Positions 1-11,265 of a stretch of 64,000 nt of DNA are shown one piece after another. The stretch covers positions 186,001 to 250,000 of the forward strand of contig JAJXYF010000029.1 in the NCBI GenBank assembly GCA_021780755.1, read 5' to 3'. The position numbers and the translations under genes are program-made. Position 1 is the stretch's first letter; each line of letters opens with the position of its first letter. The stretch comes from Deltaproteobacteria bacterium. Lineage in GTDB: Bacteria > Desulfobacterota > Binatia > Binatales > Binataceae. Under the pieces are notes generated by a model. That model did no database searches. It was given only the letters and a program-made list of their open reading frames with translations, and was not told the origin of the DNA.

Positions 1-551
1 TCTACACCGAGATGATGGACGAGGCGATTCGGGAATTGCGCGGCGAACCCGCGCGGCCGGACTTCGAGCCCGAGCTACGCCTGGCGATTCCCGCCTACAT
101 CCCGGACAGCTTCGTACCCGACGAGAACGAACGGCTGGTGCTGTATCGCCGGATGGCGCGCGCCGCGACGCCGGCCGACCTCGACGAATTGCGCGACGAG
201 CTGCGCGATCGCTTCGGCCCGGTGCCGACGCTGATCGAAAATCTGATCGCGGCGATGAACCTGCGCCGGATGATGCGGGACCAGATGATCCTGAGCGCCG
301 TGCTCAAAAGCGGCCAGCTCGACATCAAGTTCCACGCCGACGCACCGCTGCAAATCGAAAAGCTGACGGCGCTCGCCCACGCCAACCGCAAGAGCATGCG
401 CCTCACGCCGTCCTACCAGGTGATCGTGCAGATAACGCCAGGGGAATACGAGCAGACCTACGCCCAAATCGACGGCGTCTTGCAGGCCTTGGCAGCGTGT
501 GAAAAATTGGACATCCAACCGGCCCGGACCGCCGGACCACTCCTGAATTAG
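1..551 (+). CDS. mfd: Transcription-repair coupling factor Mfd, C-terminal part (5' end outside window)
   Basis: This is the last ~183 residues of Mfd, the ATP-driven translocase that removes stalled RNA polymerase from lesions and recruits UvrA. The reading frame is open to the left edge, entering as YTEMMDEAI, which corresponds to the end of the translocase module. The remainder is the Mfd C-terminal (D7) domain, with the segments AYIPDSFVPDENERL, YRRMARA and ELRDRFGPVP typical of the family. A full Mfd is about 1150 residues, so most of the gene lies upstream. The stop is TAG at 549-551. The SurA-like gene starts 21 nt later on the same strand, and uvrA, its functional partner, is 2 kb downstream. 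Identification is from family motifs. Confidence 0.93.
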   Translation, partial: YTEMMDEAIRELRGEPARPDFEPELRLAIPAYIPDSFVPDENERLVLYRRMARAATPADLDELRDELRDRFGPVPTLIENLIAAMNLRRMMRDQMILSAVLKSGQLDIKFHADAPLQIEKLTALAHANRKSMRLTPSYQVIVQITPGEYEQTYAQIDGVLQALAACEKLDIQPARTAGPLLN

Positions 552-572
552 CCCAACGCGAAGTATCAAGCG

Positions 573-1583
573 ATGAAAAAGATTGCGGAAACGATACGCG
601 CCACGACGCTGATCGTGGCCTCGGCCGCGGGGCTGATGGCGCTGCTGACCGCGGTGAACGTGCGCCCGGCCGCTGCCGAAGAGATCGACAGCGTGGTGGC
701 GAGCGTGGACGGCGACCCGATCACGTCGCAGGACGTGAAGACGCAAGGGGCGGCCGGCTCGAGCAGTGCGGCCTCCGGCGGACTCGGCATCGGCAGCGCT
801 CCGTCGAACGATCCCGATGTCGCGCTGAAGAACGCTATCGCCCAGCGGCTGCTCGAGCAGGAGGCCCAAAAATTCGCCTCGAAAGTTGACGATGACGAGA
901 TCGATCGCTACATCCACAACCTCGAGCAGCAGAACCACATTACCGACGATCAGCTACGCGCGCAGCTCCGCCAGCAAAATATGAGCTACGACGACTTTCG
1001 CGCGAAAATCCGCAAACAGGTCGAAGCAATGACCATGATCGACCAGGAAGTGCGCCAGAAGATCGTCATCCCCGAAGACGAGATCGAAGTCTATTACAAA
1101 GACCATCCCGACGAATTCACCACCAGCGACGAGAAGTTCAAACTCGCGCAAATCCTGATTTCAGTTCCCGCCGGCGCGACCCCGCAGCAGCTTGACGAGT
1201 TGCGCAGCAAGGCCGACGACGTGCACAAGCTGGCGGTCAAGAAGAATGCCGACTTCGCCAGCCTCGCGCTCAAGTACTCCGACGACGATTCGAAGACCAA
1301 AGGCGGCGAGCTCGGTGAATTTTCGCCCGGCGATTTGAATGACGCGGTGCTGGCGGCGATCAAAAATTCCAGCGACGGCGAGATATCGCCGGTGGTCAAG
1401 ACCAGGTACGGCTTCCACATCGTGAAGGTCGAGCAGCATCTGCTACCGGGCCTGAAACGGCTCGACCTGGTGCGCAGCCAGATTCGCGAGAAGCTGATGA
1501 CTGATCAGGCCAAGATGGCATTCGATAAGTGGATCGAATCGGACCTGATCAAACAGCATTACGTCGAGACGTTGCAGAATTAG
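573..1583 (+). CDS. SurA-like periplasmic peptidylprolyl isomerase / chaperone
   Basis: 336-residue exported parvulin-type peptidylprolyl cis-trans isomerase, expected to help outer-membrane proteins fold in the periplasm. Residues 1-35 form a signal peptide (basic MKK start, hydrophobic core, AAA cleavage region before EEIDSVVASVDGDPIT). Residues ~38-180 match the helical SurA N-terminal chaperone domain. Residues ~187-285 are one PpiC rotamase domain, with FKLAQILI, DFASLALKYSDD, GGELGEF and TRYGFHIVKVE. Escherichia coli SurA has two PpiC domains in ~430 residues, so this is a one-domain version nearer PrsA/PpiC-type proteins in size. The stop is 2 nt before the GTG of pdxA; surA-pdxA is also a neighbouring pair in many proteobacteria. 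Confidence 0.88.
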   Translation: MKKIAETIRATTLIVASAAGLMALLTAVNVRPAAAEEIDSVVASVDGDPITSQDVKTQGAAGSSSAASGGLGIGSAPSNDPDVALKNAIAQRLLEQEAQKFASKVDDDEIDRYIHNLEQQNHITDDQLRAQLRQQNMSYDDFRAKIRKQVEAMTMIDQEVRQKIVIPEDEIEVYYKDHPDEFTTSDEKFKLAQILISVPAGATPQQLDELRSKADDVHKLAVKKNADFASLALKYSDDDSKTKGGELGEFSPGDLNDAVLAAIKNSSDGEISPVVKTRYGFHIVKVEQHLLPGLKRLDLVRSQIREKLMTDQAKMAFDKWIESDLIKQHYVETLQN

Positions 1584-1585
1584 CC

Positions 1586-2629
1586 GTGGCGCGTCCGGCG
1601 AAAAAGACCCCGCTCATCGCGATCAGCATGGGCGATCCCGCCGGTATCGGAGCCGAAGTAATCGTGAAGGCCGCCCGCGCGCTGGCGGGCCGGCGCAAAG
1701 CGCCCGCGCTGGTGGTGATCGGCGACGTCGAGGCGCTGCGTGAGGCCGCCCAGCCGCTCGGATCGCGCGCTCCGCAACCTTACCAATGGACTCCCGGCGA
1801 CACCCTGAAGCGCGGGCGCGACAGTCTCGCCGTGATTAGCGTTGGCCGTCTGCCGGCGCGCGCGGCGGTGCCCGGACGTCCGAGTACCGCTGGCGCCGAC
1901 GCGGCCTATCGCTACGTCGTTGAAGGCGCGCGGATGGCGCTGGCGGGCGACGCCGAGGCGCTGGTCACCGCGCCGATCAATAAGGAATGGCTCAATCGCG
2001 CGGGCCATCGTTTCCCCGGCCACTCTGAATTGCTCGCCGATCTGTCGCACGCGCGCCGATGGCGTATGATGTTCGCGGGCGATCACTTAAGGCTCGCCCT
2101 GGTGACCGTGCACATTGGACTGGCCAAGGTTTCCCCGGCGCTCACTCGCGACGGCGTGTATCAGACGATCCGGCTCTTGACCGATCATTTACGCGAACGC
2201 CTCGGGATTTCCGCACCACGGATCGGCGTGCTCGGCTTCAACCCGCATGCGGGTGAGCATGGACTGTTCGGTGACGAGGAAGCGCGCGTGATCGCGCCGG
2301 CGATTGCGCGCGCACGCCGCGCGGGAATCGACGCGTTCGGACCGCTCGCGCCCGATACCGCGTTTATCCGGCCGCACGGCCAATTCGCGTTTGCCGCGGC
2401 GGTTGCGATGTATCACGACCAGGGGCTGATTGCGCTGAAGACGCTCGAATTCGATCGCGCCGTAAACGTCACGCTCGGCTTGCCGTTTGTGCGCACGTCA
2501 CCCGATCACGGCACCGCCTACGATATCGCGGGCACCGGCACGGCCGACCCCTCGAGCATGATCGCCGCGATCGAGTATGCGGCACGCGCGATCGAGACCC
2601 GCGGCGAACGGGTTCGCCGTGCCGCGTGA
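1586..2629 (+). CDS. pdxA: 4-hydroxythreonine-4-phosphate dehydrogenase PdxA
   Basis: 347-residue NAD-dependent dehydrogenase of the DXP-dependent pyridoxal 5'-phosphate pathway, oxidising 4-phosphohydroxy-threonine. Diagnostic motifs are [12 protein letters not shown] near the start, [21 protein letters not shown] (metal and substrate region), [36 protein letters not shown] and [16 protein letters not shown]. The frame is open upstream of 1586, but GTG at 1586 is the best start because it lies 2 nt after the SurA-like stop and gives a normal-length N-terminus just before the first beta strand. The 3' end is 52 nt before uvrA, so the mfd-surA-pdxA-uvrA run is probably one transcription unit. 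Confidence 0.93.
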   Translation: MARPAKKTPLIAISMGDPAGIGAEVIVKAARALAGRRKAPALVVIGDVEALREAAQPLGSRAPQPYQWTPGDTLKRGRDSLAVISVGRLPARAAVPGRPSTAGADAAYRYVVEGARMALAGDAEALVTAPINKEWLNRAGHRFPGHSELLADLSHARRWRMMFAGDHLRLALVTVHIGLAKVSPALTRDGVYQTIRLLTDHLRERLGISAPRIGVLGFNPHAGEHGLFGDEEARVIAPAIARARRAGIDAFGPLAPDTAFIRPHGQFAFAAAVAMYHDQGLIALKTLEFDRAVNVTLGLPFVRTSPDHGTAYDIAGTGTADPSSMIAAIEYAARAIETRGERVRRAA

Positions 2630-2681
2630 GGGACGAAAATTGCCGCCTGCGGCGAACGACGATTACACAGGCAGGACCGCG

Positions 2682-5519
<2,838 letters not shown>

Positions 5520-5575
5520 AATCGAAATCGAAGCTTGAATCGTCGCCGCCCGCGACGACACGGAGGTGACCGCAA

Positions 5576-6388
5576 ATGGCAGATAACGCGACCAACCGAT
5601 CGACCACCATCGCCGAACCCGCCGCCTACGATTGGACGCAACTCACCGACGATCTCAACCGCCTGCTGCGGCTCAAGACCACTCCGATCGGCATGAAGCT
5701 CTTCCAGACGGTCGAGGAGATGGAGGCGATCCCGAAAATTCGCCGCCCGCGGTCGATTCACACCACCGACCAGATCGTCGCGCAAGCGTCGCGGCTCGGC
5801 TTCACCATCGGCATCACGCAAAAAGATCTCGTCGGCGCGCAATGCGGCGCGGTCATCGGTCTGCATCCGCAAGACGACGAATGGCTCTCGGGCCGCAACA
5901 TGGCCGGCGTGTGGTATTCGAACATCGAGGATTCCTCGGCCCATCAGCGCGCGATGGATTGCGCGCCGTATGGACGTTACGCCGCGATGGCGGTGTCGCC
6001 GCTCACCAGCGGACGCCTCAACCCGCCCGACATCTGCCTGATCTACGCCACTCCCGGCCAGATGATCATCTTCATCAACGGCCTCCAGTGGGCGGGTTAC
6101 AAGAAATTCGAATGGGGTGTCGTGGGCGAGTCGGCCTGCGCCGATTCATGGGGCCGCGCACTCAAGACCGGCGAGCCGAGCCTGTCGATTCCGTGCTTCG
6201 CCGAGCGGCGCTACGGCGGCGTGCTCGACGACGAAATGCTGATGGCGTTGCCGCCGCGCTTTCTGCCCAAAGCGATCGACGGCATGAAGCGGCTCGCCGG
6301 CAACGGCCTGCGCTATCCGATCCCGCAATACGGAATTCAGTCCGACGCGCGCGCCGGCTTGTCGGTGAGCTACGGCAAAAAGGAATAA
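5576..6388 (+). CDS. DUF169 family protein (COG2043-like), function unknown
   Basis: 270-residue soluble protein. It resembles the DUF169 family: an N-terminal LTDDLNRLLRLKTTPIGMKLF segment, a central cysteine (KDLVGAQCGAVIGL), and a later run of GQMIIFINGLQWAGYKKFEW. Family members are uncharacterised; their sequence pattern suggests binding of a small molecule or cofactor, which is my inference only. Start ATG at 5576 is preceded by a good ribosome site (CGGAGGTGA, 5561-5569). No signal peptide or membrane segment is seen. It follows uvrA by 56 nt and precedes the convergent tRNA-Cys gene, so it ends the plus-strand block. Confidence 0.8.
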   Translation: MADNATNRSTTIAEPAAYDWTQLTDDLNRLLRLKTTPIGMKLFQTVEEMEAIPKIRRPRSIHTTDQIVAQASRLGFTIGITQKDLVGAQCGAVIGLHPQDDEWLSGRNMAGVWYSNIEDSSAHQRAMDCAPYGRYAAMAVSPLTSGRLNPPDICLIYATPGQMIIFINGLQWAGYKKFEWGVVGESACADSWGRALKTGEPSLSIPCFAERRYGGVLDDEMLMALPPRFLPKAIDGMKRLAGNGLRYPIPQYGIQSDARAGLSVSYGKKE

Positions 6389-6422
6389 GCCGAAAATTTA
6401 TTCGGTGATTTGAGGGAATTGG

Positions 6423-6497
6423 TGGAGGCGGCGGTCGGATTCGAACCGACGCATCGAGGTTTTGCAGACCTCTCCCTTACCACTTGGGTACGCCGCC
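6423..6497 (-). tRNA. trnC: tRNA-Cys (GCA)
   Basis: Read on the minus strand from 6497, the acceptor stem GGCGGCG pairs with CGCCGCC near 6427-6433. The anticodon stem GAGGU/ACCUC encloses the loop CUGCAAA, giving anticodon GCA (Cys). The T arm is GUCGG-UUCGAAU-CCGAC. The discriminator is U (6426), and CCA is encoded (6423-6425). The variable loop is short (class I). All four arms can be drawn without mismatches in the acceptor and T stems. Confidence 0.95.
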
Positions 6498-6553
6498 CCG
6501 GAAGTTGCGCGAACGCGCTGCTCCGCGAAGTTAGCACGTGCCCGCCGGGGCAT

Positions 6554-8122
6554 TCAATTCTGACCGGCCGCCCGCGCCTTTGCGAAGTAGCGTTTGCCGT
6601 TGCGCAGACCGCGCAGCACCGCCTCGCACGCGCGAAAAAATCCGCTGATTTGGCCGGCCCGCCGCAATCCCGAAATCCCATGATGCCACGACAGCAACAG
6701 TTGGCGCCGCGCCCTTGAGCGCACCGCACGCGCCAGGTCGGGCGAGGAGATCGAATCGAGCGGACGCAGCGGAAAAAAGCGATCGCCCGCGCCGAGATCC
6801 TTCATCGCCGCACCGAATTGCATCACCTGCGCACGATCCGCCCAGCGCGTAAAGCCGAACGTGGCGTACGGCACGATCAAGCCCGCGCCCAACGCCTGCG
6901 ACCATTGCGCGGCCTCCTCGGGCCCCGCCGTGTACTGGAACGACGACGCCACCAAGTCCTCGTCCACGTAGCGGCAAAACTGATTGAGGCTGCCGTCGCG
7001 GTAGTGATAGACGACCCGCGAAACCGGCAAAAACACCACGTCCGGACGATACTCGCGCTCGACCTGAGCGAGCACCGGCCGCATGTCACCCCATTTGTCG
7101 CGATAGCTGTCCACGCCGCCATACACCGTCAATCCGACGGTGCGCATAACGCAGGTGTAATGATCGATCTCGGCGCCCGGCTCGTCGGGTTCGCCATAAA
7201 ACGGCGCCGGCACGATCTCGATATCGCCCACCATCACCGGCTCCCAGAGGCTGACTTCGCGGATCTTCGTGAAGCCTAGCCGCTGGAGCAGCGGGACGAT
7301 CGGCGGATTGAGCGCCGACGGCCGCCGCACCTTGGGGACCAGTATCGGAACGTCCTTGTCGAAGCGGATGAGCGTCTCGGGATTGCAGTGGTCCCAATGG
7401 CTGTGCGTGAGGCAAATCGCGTCGAGTGGGGTGCGGAAGATTTCGAGCGCGGCCTTCGGCGAACCCATCTTTCGCGTGACGATCGGATCGCACAGCACCG
7501 CGGTGCGCGCGGACTGCATCAGCAGCGTACTGTGGCCGAGGAACGTCACTCGCGGGCGCGCCTGAGTGAGCCACCTGGGGGCGACGCCGCGGCCGGCCTC
7601 AAGCAGGTTGTCGCGCTTGAGCCGATCGAGAAGATCGCACGCCCACGCGCAATCGGCGGCGGGTAAGCGTTGCGCGAGCGTGCGGCGGATTTCATCTTCG
7701 CTGCGACCGCCCTCCAGCAGCGGCATCAGATTGCCGAGCGCCGCGAATCGTTCGAGCGCGAGCGGATACAGATGCGCGCGCATGCGATGCGTGACCCGCA
7801 GTGAAAACTCGATCCCCTCGAGCGGTCCCTGCCCGTAAAAGGCCTCCTCGCGCATCGTGATCGAGACCTTGCCAGCGGTCTCGCCGCTCACATAATGCCG
7901 CTGAACTTCGGGCGAATCGGCAAGGCGCTCGAGCAACTCCGCCCGCCCGTACCTGGCGTCGAAAATTTCGATCGCCGCGGCATAGGAACGTCTGGCTTCG
8001 AACCAATGCGCGCCCATGAATAGCAAGCGGCAATCCATCTGCGCGCTGATCCCCTGATCGGGATCGCGAAAGACCAAATCGATCGCCGCACCGCAACGCA
8101 TCCGAATCGCTGCCGGCGCCAT
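6554..8122 (-). CDS. MBL-fold metallo-hydrolase (UlaG-like) with an extra N-terminal domain
   Basis: 522-residue protein. The metallo-beta-lactamase fold begins around residue 188 (RVTFLGHSTLLMQ) and carries the zinc motif THSHWDHCN near 240, followed by a UlaG/NAPE-PLD-like layout in which an aspartate and later histidine ligands lie in GGVDSYRDKWGD and nearby. The first ~185 residues are a separate region that I do not recognise; they include FRDPDQGISAQMDCRLLF and several basic helices. Substrate unknown. ATG at 8122 was chosen as the only plausible start. No signal peptide is obvious, so it is probably cytoplasmic. It is convergent with the DUF169 gene across the tRNA. Confidence 0.75.
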   Translation of the reverse strand: MAPAAIRMRCGAAIDLVFRDPDQGISAQMDCRLLFMGAHWFEARRSYAAAIEIFDARYGRAELLERLADSPEVQRHYVSGETAGKVSITMREEAFYGQGPLEGIEFSLRVTHRMRAHLYPLALERFAALGNLMPLLEGGRSEDEIRRTLAQRLPAADCAWACDLLDRLKRDNLLEAGRGVAPRWLTQARPRVTFLGHSTLLMQSARTAVLCDPIVTRKMGSPKAALEIFRTPLDAICLTHSHWDHCNPETLIRFDKDVPILVPKVRRPSALNPPIVPLLQRLGFTKIREVSLWEPVMVGDIEIVPAPFYGEPDEPGAEIDHYTCVMRTVGLTVYGGVDSYRDKWGDMRPVLAQVEREYRPDVVFLPVSRVVYHYRDGSLNQFCRYVDEDLVASSFQYTAGPEEAAQWSQALGAGLIVPYATFGFTRWADRAQVMQFGAAMKDLGAGDRFFPLRPLDSISSPDLARAVRSRARRQLLLSWHHGISGLRRAGQISGFFRACEAVLRGLRNGKRYFAKARAAGQN

Positions 8123-8202
8123 CAGCGACTCGACCAGGAAGATTGGCGATTACGATTTATGGCTGCCGCTTCGCCGCGATCGGAAGGGTCCGCGAAATTC
8201 AT

Positions 8203-8679
8203 TTACGGTGAAGTCCCCGCGGTCGCCGCGCCGGACTTGTTTTCACGCACCGTCAGCTTGACCTCGCAACTCCCCGCGGTTCGGCCGTAGCAGTAATCGC
8301 GCACGACGCCGGCGACGACCTGGTCGCTCTCCTCGGCCTGCGCCGAGCAAATCCAATGGCTGCCCTCGCGATACATCCCGACCCCATACCATTGTCCGCG
8401 TTCGAGCGATCCGGTGACCCGGCCGGTCACGTCACGCGTATCGAAAACCGTGAAGCCATCGTGTCCGCCCGACGGATCGAAGCGCATAAAGATCATCACC
8501 CAGCGTCCGCCACCGCGCAGGCTGGCGTCGTAGGTCATCGGCTGATCGGAGGAGAACACCGGCTTGTCGCGGCAGAGCCATGGACGCGGCTCGACCGCTC
8601 GTGCGGGTGCTGCCGCAACCAGCATGAGCATCGCCGTACCCACCGCGATCGCCGCACGTTTCATTGTTCTCATCATCAT
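8203..8679 (-). CDS. Secreted protein of unknown function
   Basis: 158-residue exported protein. A signal peptide is clear: MMMRTMKR followed by a hydrophobic run and AAAPARA before VEPRPWLCRD. The mature part (~130 residues) has four cysteines (WLCRD, WICSA, DYCYG, GSCEV), probably two disulfides. I do not recognise a family. The frame opens with GTG at 8694, but the SD-like GGAGGGG at ~8686-8692 places the start at ATG 8679 (or the adjacent ATGs at 8676 and 8673). It lies between the MBL hydrolase and the mutase, all on the minus strand, with gaps near 80-110 nt. Confidence 0.7.
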   Translation of the reverse strand: MMMRTMKRAAIAVGTAMLMLVAAAPARAVEPRPWLCRDKPVFSSDQPMTYDASLRGGGRWVMIFMRFDPSGGHDGFTVFDTRDVTGRVTGSLERGQWYGVGMYREGSHWICSAQAEESDQVVAGVVRDYCYGRTAGSCEVKLTVRENKSGAATAGTSP

Positions 8680-8787
8680 TAGACACCCCTCCACAGCTCT
8701 CCCGCCCGCGTACCGGCACCGATTGCCCGACCGCTCACGATTCTGTTGATTCTACCGCCAATCTGCCCGCGTCTGCTGCCGGGCGTC

Positions 8788-10767
8788 TCAATCATCGCGC
8801 TCTTCGCCGATCGCGACGATGCGCTCCATAATCACGCCCAGATTCGAATCCTTGGGCGTGAAGACCGCCCGCACACCCATCGCCGCCAGCCGCGCTCGAT
8901 CGGCCTCCGGGATGATACCGCCCATCACGAGTCGCACGTCGGAGGCGCCGCGTTCGTCCAGCAGCGCGATCGCCTCGCGCGCGATCGTCATGTGCGCCCC
9001 GGCGAGACTGCTGATCGCGAGCACATCCGCATCCTCCTGCAGGGCCGCTTCGACCAGTTGCGCGGGCGTCTGCTTGAAGCCCGCGAGGATCACTTCCATC
9101 CCGGCCTGCATGCACGCATGGGCGAGCAACTTGACCGCGTTGATGTGCCCGTCGAGGCCAGCCTTGCCGATCGCGATCCGAATCCTGCGCCGCGCGTGCG
9201 GCACCTTGAAGGCGCCGACCGCCGCGGAGCGATCGAGAATCGGCGGCGTATAGCGTCCGTGCGTCGCACGCTCGATCGCCGTGGTCCATTCGCCGACCGT
9301 GCCGCCAGCGCGCGCCAACTCGAGCGTCGCCTCCATCGTGCCGGTGCCCGCCGCCACGACGTGCCCGAGTTTCTCGCAGGCCGCCGCGACCGCACCGTTA
9401 TCGCGCGCCGCCCGCCATGTCGCGAGCGACTCGATTCGTTCGCGCTCGAGCGCGCCGTAGTCCGGCACGTCGGCATCGGTCGCCATCGGCGTGAGCCCAA
9501 TCTCGCCGAGAAAAGCGTTCACGCCGACTTGAACGGTTTCGCCCGCCTCGATTCGCCGCTGACGTTCGGTCAACGCCTGCGTCAGCTCTGCACTCACCAT
9601 CGCGATCGATCGCGCGTAACCGGCTTCCCGCAAGCGTAGCGCGATCGCCCGCGCGCGCTCCGCGGTCTCGTCCGTGAGCCGCTCGATTACCGTACTGCCC
9701 TCGAAGATGTCGCCGTAGTTCGCGACCCCGGTTTCGTGCATCAGCACCTGCTGCGTGCGCAGTCCAATCAACTGTTCGGCCTGGTCCGGCAACGCCATCG
9801 CCTCGCGAAAGCCCGGCAGTTGCAGGGCGTTGACCCGCGCGTTGGCCGAGAGCACGACGGGCAGCGCCTCGTACGCGATACGGATGATATTAACCTCGGG
9901 CTGCTGCTCGGTCAGCGTCAGCGATCGCACCTGGCACCCCGCGCGAAAAGCGACGCCGGCGATGCCGTATTCAGTCCGGCACAACTCGCGCCAGAGCTTG
10001 AAGTAAGCCCGGATTTTGCAGATCTCCGGCACCAACTCGATGCCGCTGTTGATAAAGAACGATATCCGCCGCACCGTCTGCTCGAAGTCCACCGCGCTCA
10101 ACGACGGCCGGATCGCGTCGAGGATCATCAGGGCGTTGCCGAACGCGTAGCCGATCTCCTCGGCCGGACCGGCGCCGCTTTCCATGTAATGGTAGCCGCA
10201 GCAATTGATCGGGTTCCAATTGGGCACATGCTCGACCGCGAACTTGATCAGATCGGCCGAGAGCCTGAGCGAAATCTCGGGCTGAAAGATCGAGGTCCCG
10301 CGCGCGACGAATTCCTTGAGCAGGTCGTTCTGCGTGGTGCCGCGCAATTCCGTCCACGGCACACCCTGCCTTTCGGCAACCACCAGGTACAGCGCGAGCA
10401 TGAAGGGCGCGGTCGAGTTGATCGTCATCGAGGTGTTGATTTTGGCGAGCGGAATGTCCGCGAGCAGTTGCTCCATGTCGCGCCAATGGGAAATGGAAAC
10501 GCCCGCCTTGCCGACCTCGCCGGCGGCCACCGGCGCGTCGGGGTCGTAGCCGTTTTGGGTCGGCAGGTCGAAGGCGATCGAGAGGCCGCGCTGCCCTTCC
10601 TTCAGATTCGCAAGAAAGCGGCGATTAGCCTGCGCCGCGTCGCCGAAGCCGGCGTAGGTGCGGATTATCCAGGGTTCTCGAACAGGCCCCCTCGGCTTCG
10701 CGGGTTCCCGATTTTCCTGCGCGGACCCGCCCAGCTTCGCGGTCGCGTGAGTTGGCGTTTCGGCCAT
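8788..10767 (-). CDS. meaA: B12-dependent acyl-CoA mutase, MeaA / ethylmalonyl-CoA mutase type
   Basis: 659-residue single-chain mutase of the methylmalonyl-CoA mutase superfamily, interconverting branched and linear acyl-CoA carbon skeletons with adenosylcobalamin. The catalytic barrel covers residues ~30-520 (IIRTYAGFGDAAQAN, AFDLPTQNGYD, TSMTINSTAPF, GYHYMESGAG). The cobalamin-binding domain covers ~525-655 with KAGLDGHINAVK, ISSLAGAH and VMGGIIP. The segment FRAGCQVRSLTLTEQQPE lacks the usual catalytic His of methylmalonyl-CoA mutase (FHTQTAGSTL) and instead matches, from memory, MeaA/Ecm proteins. The cobalamin motif reads DGHINA, with Ala where Gly is usual. ATG 10767 follows GGAGGAC; the frame is open further upstream. 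No other ethylmalonyl-CoA pathway gene is present. Confidence 0.82.
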   Translation of the reverse strand: MAETPTHATAKLGGSAQENREPAKPRGPVREPWIIRTYAGFGDAAQANRRFLANLKEGQRGLSIAFDLPTQNGYDPDAPVAAGEVGKAGVSISHWRDMEQLLADIPLAKINTSMTINSTAPFMLALYLVVAERQGVPWTELRGTTQNDLLKEFVARGTSIFQPEISLRLSADLIKFAVEHVPNWNPINCCGYHYMESGAGPAEEIGYAFGNALMILDAIRPSLSAVDFEQTVRRISFFINSGIELVPEICKIRAYFKLWRELCRTEYGIAGVAFRAGCQVRSLTLTEQQPEVNIIRIAYEALPVVLSANARVNALQLPGFREAMALPDQAEQLIGLRTQQVLMHETGVANYGDIFEGSTVIERLTDETAERARAIALRLREAGYARSIAMVSAELTQALTERQRRIEAGETVQVGVNAFLGEIGLTPMATDADVPDYGALERERIESLATWRAARDNGAVAAACEKLGHVVAAGTGTMEATLELARAGGTVGEWTTAIERATHGRYTPPILDRSAAVGAFKVPHARRRIRIAIGKAGLDGHINAVKLLAHACMQAGMEVILAGFKQTPAQLVEAALQEDADVLAISSLAGAHMTIAREAIALLDERGASDVRLVMGGIIPEADRARLAAMGVRAVFTPKDSNLGVIMERIVAIGEERDD

Positions 10768-10899
10768 TCCGTCCTCCAACCGGCGCGCATGGCTGATGGG
10801 CCTGGACGCCGGCCTTCCAGCGTAATTGCGCCGCCGCGGTGATTCCAGCCGCCCCCTCACGGCCGCGCGCGCGCCGCCGCTTTCGTTTACGATAGCGCG

Positions 10900-11262
10900 A
10901 TGGCACTCGAACGCCGACACCAGCCGCTGCTCCCGCTCGGGGAGTTTGTCTGGCGCTACGTCCGCTGGGGCTCGGTGGCCGCCGCGATCCTCTTCGGGTC
11001 ACTCGCCGTCGGCGTCTGCGGCTACCATTTCCTCGAAGGAATTCCGTGGATCGACTCGCTCTTGAATGCCTCGATGATTCTCGGCGGGATGGGGCCGGTG
11101 GATACGCTCAAGACCTCCGCGGGCAAAATTTTCGCGTCCTTATACGCGCTCTATAGCGGGCTTGCCCTAATCAGTATCGCGGGCATGATGTTGACGCCGG
11201 CGTTCCATCGCTTCCTGCACCGCTTCCATCTCGACGCCGACCGTAAGAAGTCTGGCGGCTAA
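10900..11262 (+). CDS. Two-helix membrane protein resembling a potassium-channel pore module
   Basis: 120-residue inner-membrane protein. The first membrane helix is residues ~22-44 (VAAAILFGSLAVGVCGYHFL). A short amphipathic segment, WIDSLLNASMILGGMGPVD, follows. The second helix is ~83-102 (FASLYALYSGLALISIAGMM), followed by a basic His/Arg-rich tail. The order helix, re-entrant-like loop, GK.FA..YAL.SG helix is that of two-helix ion channels, but the TVGYGD selectivity filter is absent (GGMGPVD occupies its place). Function is therefore open. It is divergent from the mutase (132-nt spacer) and ends 3 nt from the convergent ArsA-like gene. Confidence 0.6.
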   Translation: MALERRHQPLLPLGEFVWRYVRWGSVAAAILFGSLAVGVCGYHFLEGIPWIDSLLNASMILGGMGPVDTLKTSAGKIFASLYALYSGLALISIAGMMLTPAFHRFLHRFHLDADRKKSGG

Positions 11263-11265
11263 GCT

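Noticed and set aside
6390..6407. Small inverted repeat CCGAA...TTCGG after the DUF169 gene
   Set aside because: Only a 5-bp stem; too weak to call a terminator.
10768..10899. Cobalamin riboswitch upstream of the B12 mutase
   Set aside because: The 132-nt spacer shows no B12-box-like sequence.
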